Shown piece by piece: positions 28,984-37,455 of a stretch of 64,000 nt of DNA. A program made the translations under genes and the position numbers. Origin of the DNA: Sphingobacterium bovistauri (GTDB lineage: Bacteria; Bacteroidota; Bacteroidia; Sphingobacteriales; Sphingobacteriaceae); assembly GCF_020295405.1 (NCBI RefSeq), contig NZ_JADEYP010000008.1, positions 62,001 through 126,000 on the forward strand, written 5' to 3'. Below the pieces are notes generated by a model. The model ran no database searches, had not been told where the DNA came from, and saw nothing but the letters and a program-made list of their open reading frames with translations. The first letter of the stretch is position 1, and each line of letters begins with the position of its first letter.

Positions 28984-30053
28984 TACCTATTGAATATAAA
29001 GTAACACTTCCAAAGGTAAATTTACCAATTGTTATAATTGGAGCTGGAGGGATAGTTAGAGATGCGCATTTACCAGCTTATCAAAAAGCAGGTTTCAATG
29101 TATTTGGTATAATCAATAGAACACGTGCCAAAGCCGAGGTATTAGCCCAAGAATTTGAAATACCTCATGTATTTGACACCATAGAGGAGGCTGTGAATAA
29201 TTCTCCAGAAAACACGGTCTATGATATTACGATTATGCCTACTCAGTTTATTGAAACTTTAGAAGCATTACCTGATGGAGCTGCTGTATTGATTCAAAAG
29301 CCTATGGGGGATTATTTCGTTGATTCAAAAGCTATTCTTGAAGTATGTAGGCGTAAAAAACTAGTAGCCGCAATTAATTGTCAGCTTCGTCAAAGTCCAT
29401 TTGTGAATGCAGCAAGATGGCTGGTGGATAATAATTATTTAGGTGAGATTTATGATATGGAAGTTCGGGTTAGCATTCATACACCTTGGGAATTATTCCC
29501 ACACGTAATGATTCACCCAAGACTTGAGATACTATATCATAGTGTTCACTATATTGATTTAATACGTTCTTTTCTAGGTAATCCAATTAGTATCTATGCG
29601 AAAACATTTAAGCACCCAGCAAAAGAGCTCTCCTCGAGTAGGTCTACTATGATATTTGATTTTGGTGATACACTTCGTGCTGTAATTAATACAAATCATG
29701 ATCATGAGTTTGGCGATAAGCATCAAGAAAGTTTTATTAAATGGGAGGGAACAAAGGGTGCTATCAAAGCGAAAATGGGTTTATTGATGAATTATCCGCA
29801 CGGTGTGCCTGATAAATTTGAATATTGTATTAAAGGTGATTCCGAAAATTTGGATTGGGTGGAAGTTCCGTTAGAAGGCACATGGTTTCCAGATGCTTTC
29901 ATCGGGAGTATGGGTAGTTTAATTCGCTTCAAATTGGGTGAAATTGATGTTTTAACTGCCAGTGTGGAAGATGTAATTCACACCATGGCGGTCGTGGAAA
30001 CAGCCTATAAGAGTAGCGAGAATGGGGGGGAATTCATTAATTATTTATTATAA
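28980..30053 (+). CDS. Gfo/Idh/MocA family oxidoreductase
   Basis: 357 residues, cytosolic. The Rossmann motif is VIIGAGGIVRDAHLPAYQKAGF with GIINRTRAKAEVLAQEF after it; the substrate-binding Lys is in LIQKPMGDYF, a variant of EKP; HSVHYIDLIRSFLG holds the conserved His/Asp pair of the second domain. It should be an NAD(P)-dependent dehydrogenase or related hydro-lyase acting on a hydroxylated compound. It is translationally coupled to the second binding-protein homologue and lies 47 bases before the MaoC gene. In a CoA-linked pathway it might oxidise the free acid before activation or a product after it; the order is unknown. It is distinct from the oxidoreductase at 14424. Confidence 0.85.
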   Translation: MIPIEYKVTLPKVNLPIVIIGAGGIVRDAHLPAYQKAGFNVFGIINRTRAKAEVLAQEFEIPHVFDTIEEAVNNSPENTVYDITIMPTQFIETLEALPDGAAVLIQKPMGDYFVDSKAILEVCRRKKLVAAINCQLRQSPFVNAARWLVDNNYLGEIYDMEVRVSIHTPWELFPHVMIHPRLEILYHSVHYIDLIRSFLGNPISIYAKTFKHPAKELSSSRSTMIFDFGDTLRAVINTNHDHEFGDKHQESFIKWEGTKGAIKAKMGLLMNYPHGVPDKFEYCIKGDSENLDWVEVPLEGTWFPDAFIGSMGSLIRFKLGEIDVLTASVEDVIHTMAVVETAYKSSENGGEFINYLL

Positions 30054-30100
30054 ATAATTTGAAATAGACCAATTAAACAGTTATAACTAAATTATAAATT

Positions 30101-30544
30101 ATGCATTTTGAATCGTTATTTTTTGAAGATTATACTCTACAGGATAAAAGGGTGACATTAGGGCGAACAATTACTGAAACTGACTTTGTCGTTCATGCAG
30201 GTCATACAGGTGATTATTTTCCACATCACATGGATGCAGAGTGGTGTAAGACACAGCCATTCGGTCAACGAATCGCGCACGGTACTATGATATTTTCTAT
30301 TGGTATTGGACTTACAGCGTCAGTTATAAATCCTGAAGCTTTTTCAAAAGGATATGATCGTTTACGTTTTGTTAAGCCTGTATTTATTGGCGATACAATT
30401 CATGTCGAAGTGATTATTTCTGAAAAATCTGAAGCTAAAAATCCAGAATATGGAACTGTCATAGAACATGTCAAAGTGATAAATCAACATGGAGATGTGG
30501 TACTGGTCGCTGACCATATATTATTAGCCAAACGTAAAAGTTAA
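30101..30544 (+). CDS. MaoC-like hot-dog fold hydratase
   Basis: 147 residues, the usual length of a single hot-dog MaoC protein. The active-site signature is complete: Asp38 and His43 in [12 protein letters not shown], then [28 protein letters not shown] is the second half of the fold. Family members hydrate trans-enoyl-CoA (R-specific) or run the reverse dehydration, as in mesaconyl-CoA hydratase-type reactions. Its location after two CoA-transferases makes an acyl-CoA substrate likely. No thiolase, CoA-ligase or acyl-CoA dehydrogenase is encoded nearby, so the pathway must be finished by enzymes elsewhere. Cytosolic. Confidence 0.9.
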   Translation: MHFESLFFEDYTLQDKRVTLGRTITETDFVVHAGHTGDYFPHHMDAEWCKTQPFGQRIAHGTMIFSIGIGLTASVINPEAFSKGYDRLRFVKPVFIGDTIHVEVIISEKSEAKNPEYGTVIEHVKVINQHGDVVLVADHILLAKRKS

Positions 30545-30611
30545 GAAAAGGTATAAGATTTAATAATCATTTATACTGTATGATAAACCAAAATTAAATA
30601 TCAATCTACCA

Positions 30612-31919
30612 ATGCATATCAACACGAGTAATTCAGCAAAAGGAAATGAGTCTTCATCAAAAAAATATCTTTTACCATTTATATTAATTGTAAGTCTATT
30701 TTTTTTATGGGGAATGGCTCACAATTTAAATGGGGTTTTGATTCCTCATTTAAAAAAGGCATGTCAGTTAAATAATAGTCAATCTGCTTTAATCGATACT
30801 TCTGTTTTTCTAGCCTATTTTGTTATGGCTCTTCCGGCAGGATATCTATTGCGAAAAATTGGTTACAAGACATCGATTATTATAGGGCTCTTTGCCTTTT
30901 CAATTGGAGCATTTTTATTTATACCTGCTGCTAATATGCGTATGTATGAAATGTTTTTGGTAGCCTTATTTATTATTGGATGTGGATTAGCAATTTTAGA
31001 AACAGCAGCAAATCCTTACACCACATTATTAGGACCAGCAGAGACTGCTACAAGTAGAATTAATTTAGCGGCTTCCTTCAATGGTTTAGCAGCAATGCTA
31101 GCTCCAATATTGGGGACAATTTTCATTCTTTCAGGAAAAAATTATACTGAGCAAGAATTAAATGTGATGTCAGAACCAGATCGCTTGACATACTTGATGT
31201 CTGAAGCATCATCTGTAAAATTACCTTATTTTATATTAGGATCAGTATTACTAATCGTAGCTATTCTTTTTATTTTTATCAAGCTACCAGAAATCAAGAA
31301 TACAGACTCCCCATCTGATAATGAAAATAGTAATAAAAGTATTTTTTCAGTTTTAGCAAATAGAAATTTAGCATTCGCAGTTATAGCACAGTTTTTTTAT
31401 GTTGGAGCACAAGTCTGTGTTACCAGTTTTTTTATTATGGTAGCGCAACAGGGAGCTGGAGTGGATGAAAAAGTAGCAGGTTATGCATTAGGTATTTATG
31501 GATTGTTATTCATGGTGGGACGTTTTATAGGTACCTTCTTTTTAAAATATATTTCAGCAAAACGTATGCTAGCCATATGTGCCAGTGCGACGATATTACT
31601 TTCGTTGATTGCTATTTTGGGTTCAGGTATGGTTGTATTATATGCCCTAGGTGGTCTTGGATTATTTATGTCAATTATGTTTCCAACTATCTTTTCTTTA
31701 GGGATAATGGGGTTAGGTGAGCAAACGAAATCAGGCTCATCATGGTTGATAATGTCTATAGTTGGAGGTGCTGTTTTTCCATTTTTCATGGGTGAGATTG
31801 TAGATCGTTGTGGAAACATGCAATTTGGATATCTAGTTCCTTTCGTCTGTTACTTAATTATCTTATGGTATGCAACAATTGGTTATAAGAATCCTTTAGT
31901 TGAACCAAAATTAAAATAG
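30612..31919 (+). CDS. FucP-like MFS permease
   Basis: 435 residues with 12 predicted membrane segments. It resembles the FHS/FucP branch of the major facilitator superfamily (L-fucose, glucose/galactose:H+ symporters): FLWGMAHNLNGVLIPHLKKAC in the first helix region, SVFLAYFVMALPAGYLLRKIGYKTSI, and GLAILETAANPYTTLLGP, the family's strongest signature. It should import a hexose or 6-deoxyhexose, though relatives also carry other sugars. It is the last gene of the IclR-linked operon; 280 bases without a clear hairpin separate it from the second susC. In this operon it is the only inner-membrane transporter, so it is the likely route for the SusCD cargo or its breakdown product. Confidence 0.9.
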   Translation: MHINTSNSAKGNESSSKKYLLPFILIVSLFFLWGMAHNLNGVLIPHLKKACQLNNSQSALIDTSVFLAYFVMALPAGYLLRKIGYKTSIIIGLFAFSIGAFLFIPAANMRMYEMFLVALFIIGCGLAILETAANPYTTLLGPAETATSRINLAASFNGLAAMLAPILGTIFILSGKNYTEQELNVMSEPDRLTYLMSEASSVKLPYFILGSVLLIVAILFIFIKLPEIKNTDSPSDNENSNKSIFSVLANRNLAFAVIAQFFYVGAQVCVTSFFIMVAQQGAGVDEKVAGYALGIYGLLFMVGRFIGTFFLKYISAKRMLAICASATILLSLIAILGSGMVVLYALGGLGLFMSIMFPTIFSLGIMGLGEQTKSGSSWLIMSIVGGAVFPFFMGEIVDRCGNMQFGYLVPFVCYLIILWYATIGYKNPLVEPKLK

Positions 31920-32117
31920 AATTCAAACGAAAAATAGCAGATTAATAAATAGCTTCCTAATTAGACTAGGTTATTAGATATTGTTTCAAGCCAATCTTTA
32001 ATCCCTCTAATTTATAATACTTAACTGTCTGAATAATTAGACAAAATCTTTAATATTATGATAAAATTGTATAATAAAATGGTAATTAAGGGAAATATAA
32101 TTGGTGTAATCTATTTA

Positions 32118-32125
32118 TATATTTG
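32118..32125 (+). promoter_or_regulatory. Bacteroidota -7 promoter element (TATATTTG) for the second susC
   Basis: TATATTTG fits the TAnnTTTG consensus and lies about 75 bases upstream of the ATG. The box and its following bases (TATATTTGAGAATA) resemble those at the first susC promoter (TATATTTGAATA). No -33 box is obvious. Confidence 0.45.
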
Positions 32126-32146
32126 AGAATAATAAAGCCAAAATTG

Positions 32147-32164
32147 ATATACTACCCAGTATAT
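32147..32164. repeat. Palindrome in the leader of the second susC
   Basis: ATATACT and AGTATAT are perfect inverted copies around the centre ACCC, 36 bases before the ATG. If the promoter box upstream is right it lies in the untranslated leader, so it could be a regulator site or a small hairpin. Seven-base arms can arise by chance in A/T-rich DNA. Confidence 0.35.
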
Positions 32165-32199
32165 TTTTGATAACCATTGTAGAAGTATAAACTATATCT

Positions 32200-35100
32200 A
32201 TGTTAAACAAATTTAGAAGAACTTGGCCTTTAGCATTTTTAGCTATAGGTTCTACCCAGTTCAATATTTCATTGACTCATGCAAATGAAGTCATTGAATT
32301 AAGGCAGCAGACTTATAAGGTCTCAGGGAAGGTAAGTAATGTGCAGGGGCAACCGTTATCTGATGTAACTATTAGTGCATTTGGTAAGAGTGTGCGTTCA
32401 AATACCAGTGGAGAATATTCGATTGAACTTGAAAAAACAGGAGAAGTTACCTTTAGTTCAGTAGGATACGCTCGGCAGTCATTTAAAGTTTCCTCAAATC
32501 AAGTATTAAATGTTGTACTAAATGCTCAAAATGAAGAGTTAGAGCAAGTAGTCGTAATCGGGTACGGTAGTGTAAAAAGGAAAGATTTGACAGGTGCAGT
32601 CTCTTCAGTAAAAGCTGAGGATATTGCTATGGCTCCAGTAGCTAACCCTATTGAAGCAATTCAAGGTAGAGTTGCAGGTCTAGATATTGCAAGATCTTCA
32701 GGTCGCGCTTCATCTGGTTCGGAGATATTATTACGTGGTAATAGATCTTTAACAGCAGGCAATAGTCCACTCTACATTGTGGATGGAATACCTGGTAGCA
32801 TAACTAATTTAAATCCAAATGATATAGAAAGTATTGAAGTGTTAAAAGATGCGTCTTCAACTGCTATTTATGGTTCTTCTGGAGCTAATGGTGTAATTAT
32901 TATTACGACCAAGAAGGCTAAAGAGGGTAGAGTATCAATTAATTTGGATGCTTATGCTGGTATTAATTCAAATGGTAGATACCCGTCAGCACTTTCAGGC
33001 GATAAATGGTTGCAATATTTGGAAGATAGTTTTGAGGCTACAAATGGTCGAAAATCAAACGATAGAACAGAATTATTAACGGCTTGGAGTTTGAATCCTG
33101 AGCAGATTGGAAAATATTTAGATAATAACCAATGGATAAATTGGACTGATGAGACATTACAAGATGGGGTTCAACAAAACTATTCATTATCTATTAATGG
33201 TGGAACTGAGAAGACTCAAGGCTTTTTTTCGTTAGGCTACAATTCTACTAAGGGGATATATCGCAGTGACCAATCAAACCTGTATACTGCAAGAACAGGT
33301 GCAAATACTAAAATTACCAACTGGCTAAAAGGAGGTATAGTATCGGGTGTTACTTGGCGAGATAATGAGACACGTCCAAGTCGACTTAATAAAACATTTG
33401 ATTTAGCTCCTTTGGGTGAAGTTTATGATAGTGAGGGTAATATAAATGTTTACCCAATTGAAGGCATGACGGCTCCTAGTTTGTTAGCGGATGATATTCC
33501 CAATACATTGCGTAATAATTCTAAGGATTTAGCATTAACGATTAATCCACACATCGATATCGATATAGCTAAAGGTTTAACATTTAGGTCAATTTTAGGC
33601 GCTTCATTAAGTAATCAACGAAGTGGAGCTTTTAATAGTGATCGTACATATATGATGTTGGCAGGTAGCTCAGCGCAAGTGCGCAATGCAAGCGTTACAT
33701 CAAATCTTAATTATGGATATGTTTGGGAAAATATAGCAAATTATAATACCACTATAGCAGAAGATCATAGCCTGTCTGCAACTGTCGTTTCATCTTGGGC
33801 ACATAATCAATCTGAGAATTCGATGGCTTACAATGAAGGCTTTTTGTATGATGAATATTTATGGTATAGTTTGCAAGGGGGTACAGTACCCAATGTGAGC
33901 TCAGGATATAATATGAGTAAAAGAATGTCAGTTGCCTCTCGCTTAAACTATGGTTACAAAGGACGTTATTTATTGACATTGACGCAACGTACAGATGGTG
34001 TTTCGCAATTGGCACGACGCTGGGACACTTTCTTGGCAGCAGCGGGAGCTTGGAGAATTAGTGATGAGAAGTTTATGCAAAACATAAGCCAAACGGTTAA
34101 TAATCTAAAGTTAAGAGTGTCATATGGTGTTTCAGGAAACTCTGGAATTAGTCCTTACTCAACGATGACTGAAGTAACTAGTTCAGGTCTTGATGCTATT
34201 AATTTAGGTGGTGGTGTTCTACCGGTGAGTGTACTTACGCGTACCGTTGGTAATCCTCAGTTAGGGTGGGAGAAATCATACAATTTTAATATTGGTTTAG
34301 ACTTAGGATTATTCAACGATAGAGTTCAGGCGGTAGTCGAATTATATGATACAGACACTAGAGATGTATTATATGCTAGAAGTTTGCCCTTTTCAAGTGG
34401 AGGATTTACTCCTAAGCTTCCATATCAAATTACAGGAAACTTAGCAAAAATGAATAACAAAGGTGTTGAGGTAACCTTAACAACTAAAAACATTAATACG
34501 GAGTCATTCAAATGGAATTCTACACTTACATATGCTTACAATAAGGAAAGAGTTCGTTCGATTGACTTAGGAAGTGGAACATCTGTAGATGACTTAGTTT
34601 CTTTAGGATTATTCATGGATGAACCTAGTAAAGTACTATATGGATATAAGAAATTGGGGGTATGGCAAACGAATGAGGCTGCTGATGCAGCAGTATTTGG
34701 ATTGTTACCTGGAGATGTAAAGACACAATCAAAGCTTACAAGATTAAGTGAAGGTGTATGGGTAGATAATACTGCTGAAATTCCTATTGAATATTCGGCC
34801 ACAAATCAATATTCTATTGCAGCGGGAGATAGAACAATCATAGGTCAAGGTAGTCCAAACTGGACAGCAGGATGGCAGAATACATTTCTTTTCAAAGGTT
34901 TTGACTTAAATATTTTCACAGTAGCGCGTTGGGGACATCATATAGATGCTAATTTATTGGGATATTTTAAATATAAATCTCTAAATATGCCTTCAATATA
35001 TGATTATTGGACACCAGATAATCCGACGAATGATTACCCAAGGCCATATTTGAATAGAACAACGAATAAAACAAATCCAGTATTAGGGCTCAATGTTGTG

Positions 35101-35325
35101 GATGGTTCATTTGTTAAAATTAAGAACATTACATTGGGTTATACCTTATCTGAAAAAGTAGGAAATCGCCTAGGATTCTCGAAATTAAGAGTTTATTCTA
35201 CAATGTATAACCCTATCATTTTCGCGAAAAGTCATTTGCTAAAAGATATGGATCCTGAATCGGGGGCATCAGATGAGTTTCCTCTATATAGACAAATGGT
35301 TTTTGGCCTTAATTTGTCTTTCTAA
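32200..35325 (+). CDS. SusC-family TonB-dependent outer-membrane transporter (second)
   Basis: 1041 residues with a signal peptide ending near THANE. It contains a carboxypeptidase-regulatory-like domain (KVSGKVSNVQGQPLSDVTISAFG), a TonB-box-like EELEQVVVIGYGS, the plug (GRVAGLDIARSSGRASSGSE, IESIEVLKDASSTAIYGSSG) and the outer-membrane barrel ending in MVFGLNLSF. No STN domain is present. It differs in sequence from the first SusC throughout the barrel, so a different ligand is likely. It is paired with the SusD downstream and has its own promoter box, so it forms a separate transcription unit ending in the hairpin at 37261. Confidence 0.93.
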   Translation: MLNKFRRTWPLAFLAIGSTQFNISLTHANEVIELRQQTYKVSGKVSNVQGQPLSDVTISAFGKSVRSNTSGEYSIELEKTGEVTFSSVGYARQSFKVSSNQVLNVVLNAQNEELEQVVVIGYGSVKRKDLTGAVSSVKAEDIAMAPVANPIEAIQGRVAGLDIARSSGRASSGSEILLRGNRSLTAGNSPLYIVDGIPGSITNLNPNDIESIEVLKDASSTAIYGSSGANGVIIITTKKAKEGRVSINLDAYAGINSNGRYPSALSGDKWLQYLEDSFEATNGRKSNDRTELLTAWSLNPEQIGKYLDNNQWINWTDETLQDGVQQNYSLSINGGTEKTQGFFSLGYNSTKGIYRSDQSNLYTARTGANTKITNWLKGGIVSGVTWRDNETRPSRLNKTFDLAPLGEVYDSEGNINVYPIEGMTAPSLLADDIPNTLRNNSKDLALTINPHIDIDIAKGLTFRSILGASLSNQRSGAFNSDRTYMMLAGSSAQVRNASVTSNLNYGYVWENIANYNTTIAEDHSLSATVVSSWAHNQSENSMAYNEGFLYDEYLWYSLQGGTVPNVSSGYNMSKRMSVASRLNYGYKGRYLLTLTQRTDGVSQLARRWDTFLAAAGAWRISDEKFMQNISQTVNNLKLRVSYGVSGNSGISPYSTMTEVTSSGLDAINLGGGVLPVSVLTRTVGNPQLGWEKSYNFNIGLDLGLFNDRVQAVVELYDTDTRDVLYARSLPFSSGGFTPKLPYQITGNLAKMNNKGVEVTLTTKNINTESFKWNSTLTYAYNKERVRSIDLGSGTSVDDLVSLGLFMDEPSKVLYGYKKLGVWQTNEAADAAVFGLLPGDVKTQSKLTRLSEGVWVDNTAEIPIEYSATNQYSIAAGDRTIIGQGSPNWTAGWQNTFLFKGFDLNIFTVARWGHHIDANLLGYFKYKSLNMPSIYDYWTPDNPTNDYPRPYLNRTTNKTNPVLGLNVVDGSFVKIKNITLGYTLSEKVGNRLGFSKLRVYSTMYNPIIFAKSHLLKDMDPESGASDEFPLYRQMVFGLNLSF

Positions 35326-35356
35326 TTGTATGATGAAAAACGAAAAAACTAAAATT

Positions 35357-37246
35357 ATGTCAATTAAAAAACTAACATATAAACTTTCTTTCGCATTAAT
35401 ACTTGCAGGGGGTATGAATTCATGTTCTTTGGAAGAATGGAATCCTTCGACGGTGGATGTTGAAACAGCTTATAAATATAAATCGGGCTATGAAAGTTTA
35501 ATCAATTATTGCTACGATGGTCTTTACTATTTTTATGGTAAAGTAGATGGTATTGGCGCTATGGAAATGGGAACTGATTTGTGGACTAATGTTGGCAATA
35601 CGGAATCAGGATTTATTTTATATAATAGTAATATGAATGCCCAACTGGGGACATTAAATACTATTTGGAATGGTATGTATTCTACAGTTAACTATTGTAA
35701 TACTGCAATTCATTATGCTAACGTCGTAGAAGGTTATACACCAGAAGAACGAAATAAAAAGGTGGCTGAAGCATATTTTCTTAGAGGGTGGGCTAATTGG
35801 CACTTAGTCGAACAATTCGGGGGGATATCTTTAACTACGATTCCTTCTACAGTCTCGGGAGCAGTTAGTAGCCCTAAGCGTAGTACGGAAAAGGAATTTT
35901 ATGATTTAATAATTGAAGATCTGAAATTTGCTGCGGCAAATCTTCCAGATAAAGTAGCTGGAGAACGTGGTCGTGTGACAAAGAAGGCTGCTTATGCGAT
36001 GCTTGCCAAGGCATATTTACAGCGTATCCGTTTAGGTGAAAATGTCCAAGAATATGCTAAACTGGCATTGGAGGCTTCAGAAGAGTTAATCAATAATGGT
36101 GCTAAATATGGTGTAGCATTGTATCAAAGTGATGCAAATACTTCTGGATATTCTAAACTTTGGGCTGGACCGAATAATAAAAATAATACGGAGTTTTTAT
36201 TTCTTGAGGCTGTTGACCACGTTGAAGGTCGTAATCCTGAAGGATGGAATAGAGGGCGTACACGTCAATATTATTTGATGGATGCCCGCACTGTTGGTGC
36301 ACCATGGGGGACACAAGAAAATGATGCTATCTTAGGTCGTGCAAATAGCAGGATTTTTAAACCTACTAAGTATTTGTTAACCGAAGTATTCCAGCCGGTG
36401 CGTAATCCTGCAGATACTCGTTTTAGTGAAACATTTTTCCATGAATATTATAATGCTACATGGGCTGATAAAACGATAACTGCATCAATGGTCTCACAAT
36501 ATCGCAAGAATCCAAATCTAGTAGGTCGTGTGATCAAAAATACTGCTGCTACGGGTAGTAGTTTGGTACAGGGCAATCGCGCAATAAATCATTATGGATT
36601 AGTTAATATGGTCGATAATAACAATGATGGGTATTTAGATGGTTTATCTATTTTAACACCTAATTATGTTATGTCTACTCAAGAAAAGTCAGATTTACCA
36701 TTTTGGGTTGCCGATCCATCAGATTGGTTTGATGCTGAAGGTAAATGGATTAATGCGCAAACAAATACGAGGACTACAGCTGAATATGAAATATTTCCTT
36801 CATTAAAGAAATTTTCAAGTAAAGAATATGTCTATGATAGACAATACTGGATGGGTGATATCCCAATTATAAGATTGGGAGAGGTATATTTAATTGCCGC
36901 TGAGGCCGCACTTTTACAGAATAATGATGTTAATAAAGCGCTACAATATATCAACACACTTCGAAAAAGAGCTGCTAAGTCATCTAGAGAAAGTGAAATG
37001 CTAGTAGCTGCGGGGGAAGTTAATCTAGATTTTATATTAGCTGAGAGAGCAAGAGAATTAGCAGGTGAACAAACAAGATGGTATGATTTGAAAAGATTGG
37101 GCAAGTTGACTTCAGCATATTTGAAAGATACGAATCCAGAAATATTATCTTTCGATCCATCTAAACATGTGAAAAGACCTATTCCGCAAACATTCTTGGA
37201 TGCAATAGCAAATCCGGTAGAATTTGGACAAAATGATGGCTACTAA
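35357..37246 (+). CDS. SusD-family surface lipoprotein (second)
   Basis: About 629 residues, longer than the first SusD (515). The start at ATG 35357 gives MSIKKLTYKLSFALILAGGMNSC, a proper lipoprotein signal with Cys23; ATGs at 35330 and 35333 add 8-9 polar residues, and an upstream extension would run back into susC. SusD features are YFLRGWANWHLVEQFGGISL, RGRVTKKAAYAMLAKAYLQRIRLG, IPIIRLGEVYLIAAEAALLQN and LAERARELAGEQTRWYDLKRLG. The extra length lies in long central loops that could shape a larger surface binding site. It works with the SusC upstream. A strong terminator follows 14 bases after the stop. Confidence 0.9.
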   Translation: MSIKKLTYKLSFALILAGGMNSCSLEEWNPSTVDVETAYKYKSGYESLINYCYDGLYYFYGKVDGIGAMEMGTDLWTNVGNTESGFILYNSNMNAQLGTLNTIWNGMYSTVNYCNTAIHYANVVEGYTPEERNKKVAEAYFLRGWANWHLVEQFGGISLTTIPSTVSGAVSSPKRSTEKEFYDLIIEDLKFAAANLPDKVAGERGRVTKKAAYAMLAKAYLQRIRLGENVQEYAKLALEASEELINNGAKYGVALYQSDANTSGYSKLWAGPNNKNNTEFLFLEAVDHVEGRNPEGWNRGRTRQYYLMDARTVGAPWGTQENDAILGRANSRIFKPTKYLLTEVFQPVRNPADTRFSETFFHEYYNATWADKTITASMVSQYRKNPNLVGRVIKNTAATGSSLVQGNRAINHYGLVNMVDNNNDGYLDGLSILTPNYVMSTQEKSDLPFWVADPSDWFDAEGKWINAQTNTRTTAEYEIFPSLKKFSSKEYVYDRQYWMGDIPIIRLGEVYLIAAEAALLQNNDVNKALQYINTLRKRAAKSSRESEMLVAAGEVNLDFILAERARELAGEQTRWYDLKRLGKLTSAYLKDTNPEILSFDPSKHVKRPIPQTFLDAIANPVEFGQNDGY

Positions 37247-37260
37247 TTAAAACAGTTAGT

Positions 37261-37305
37261 ATAATACAAGAAGCTGATATGGTAAATATCAGCTTCTTGT
37301 ATTAT
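37261..37305 (+). terminator. Strong hairpin terminator after the second susCD
   Basis: A perfect 20-base inverted repeat (37261-37280 and 37286-37305) encloses the 5-base loop ggtaa, followed by CATTTTATG. The T-run is short, but the stem is the longest perfect hairpin seen in the window. It separates the susCD unit from the next glycosidase run. Confidence 0.85.
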
Positions 37306-37370
37306 CATTTTATGCTAATTATATATAATAGCTGGGAAATATCTTACAGTCAAAAAAATAGCATTTCAAT

Positions 37371-37378
37371 TAAGTTTG
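37371..37378 (+). promoter_or_regulatory. Bacteroidota -7 element (TAAGTTTG) for the glycosidase operon
   Basis: TAAGTTTG fits the TAnnTTTG consensus and lies about 78 bases before the ATG of the GH78 gene, just after the preceding terminator. This supports a separate transcript for the six-gene glycosidase run. No clear -33 box is seen. Confidence 0.45.
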
Positions 37379-37455
37379 TAGTTAATACTCTAGAGCAAAA
37401 CTATCACCCCAAATTTTAATAGGTATACAATTTTATTTAAATAACCATTATAATC

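Larger units (their letters stand above)
31920..32199. promoter_or_regulatory. Intergenic region before second susC
   Basis: No gene is seen. The region has a promoter box at 32118-32125 and a small palindrome at 32147-32164. A weak imperfect dyad (TGTCT at 32026-32030, AGACA at 32039-32043) is present. No convincing terminator follows the permease gene. Confidence 0.5.

Noticed and set aside
31920-32199. Small gene or terminator between the permease and the second susC
   Set aside because: No frame with protein-like composition and only a weak imperfect dyad; treated as promoter region.
35273-35356. Earlier starts for the second SusD
   Set aside because: The first part overlaps susC, and the later ATGs only add polar residues in front of a good lipoprotein signal at 35357.
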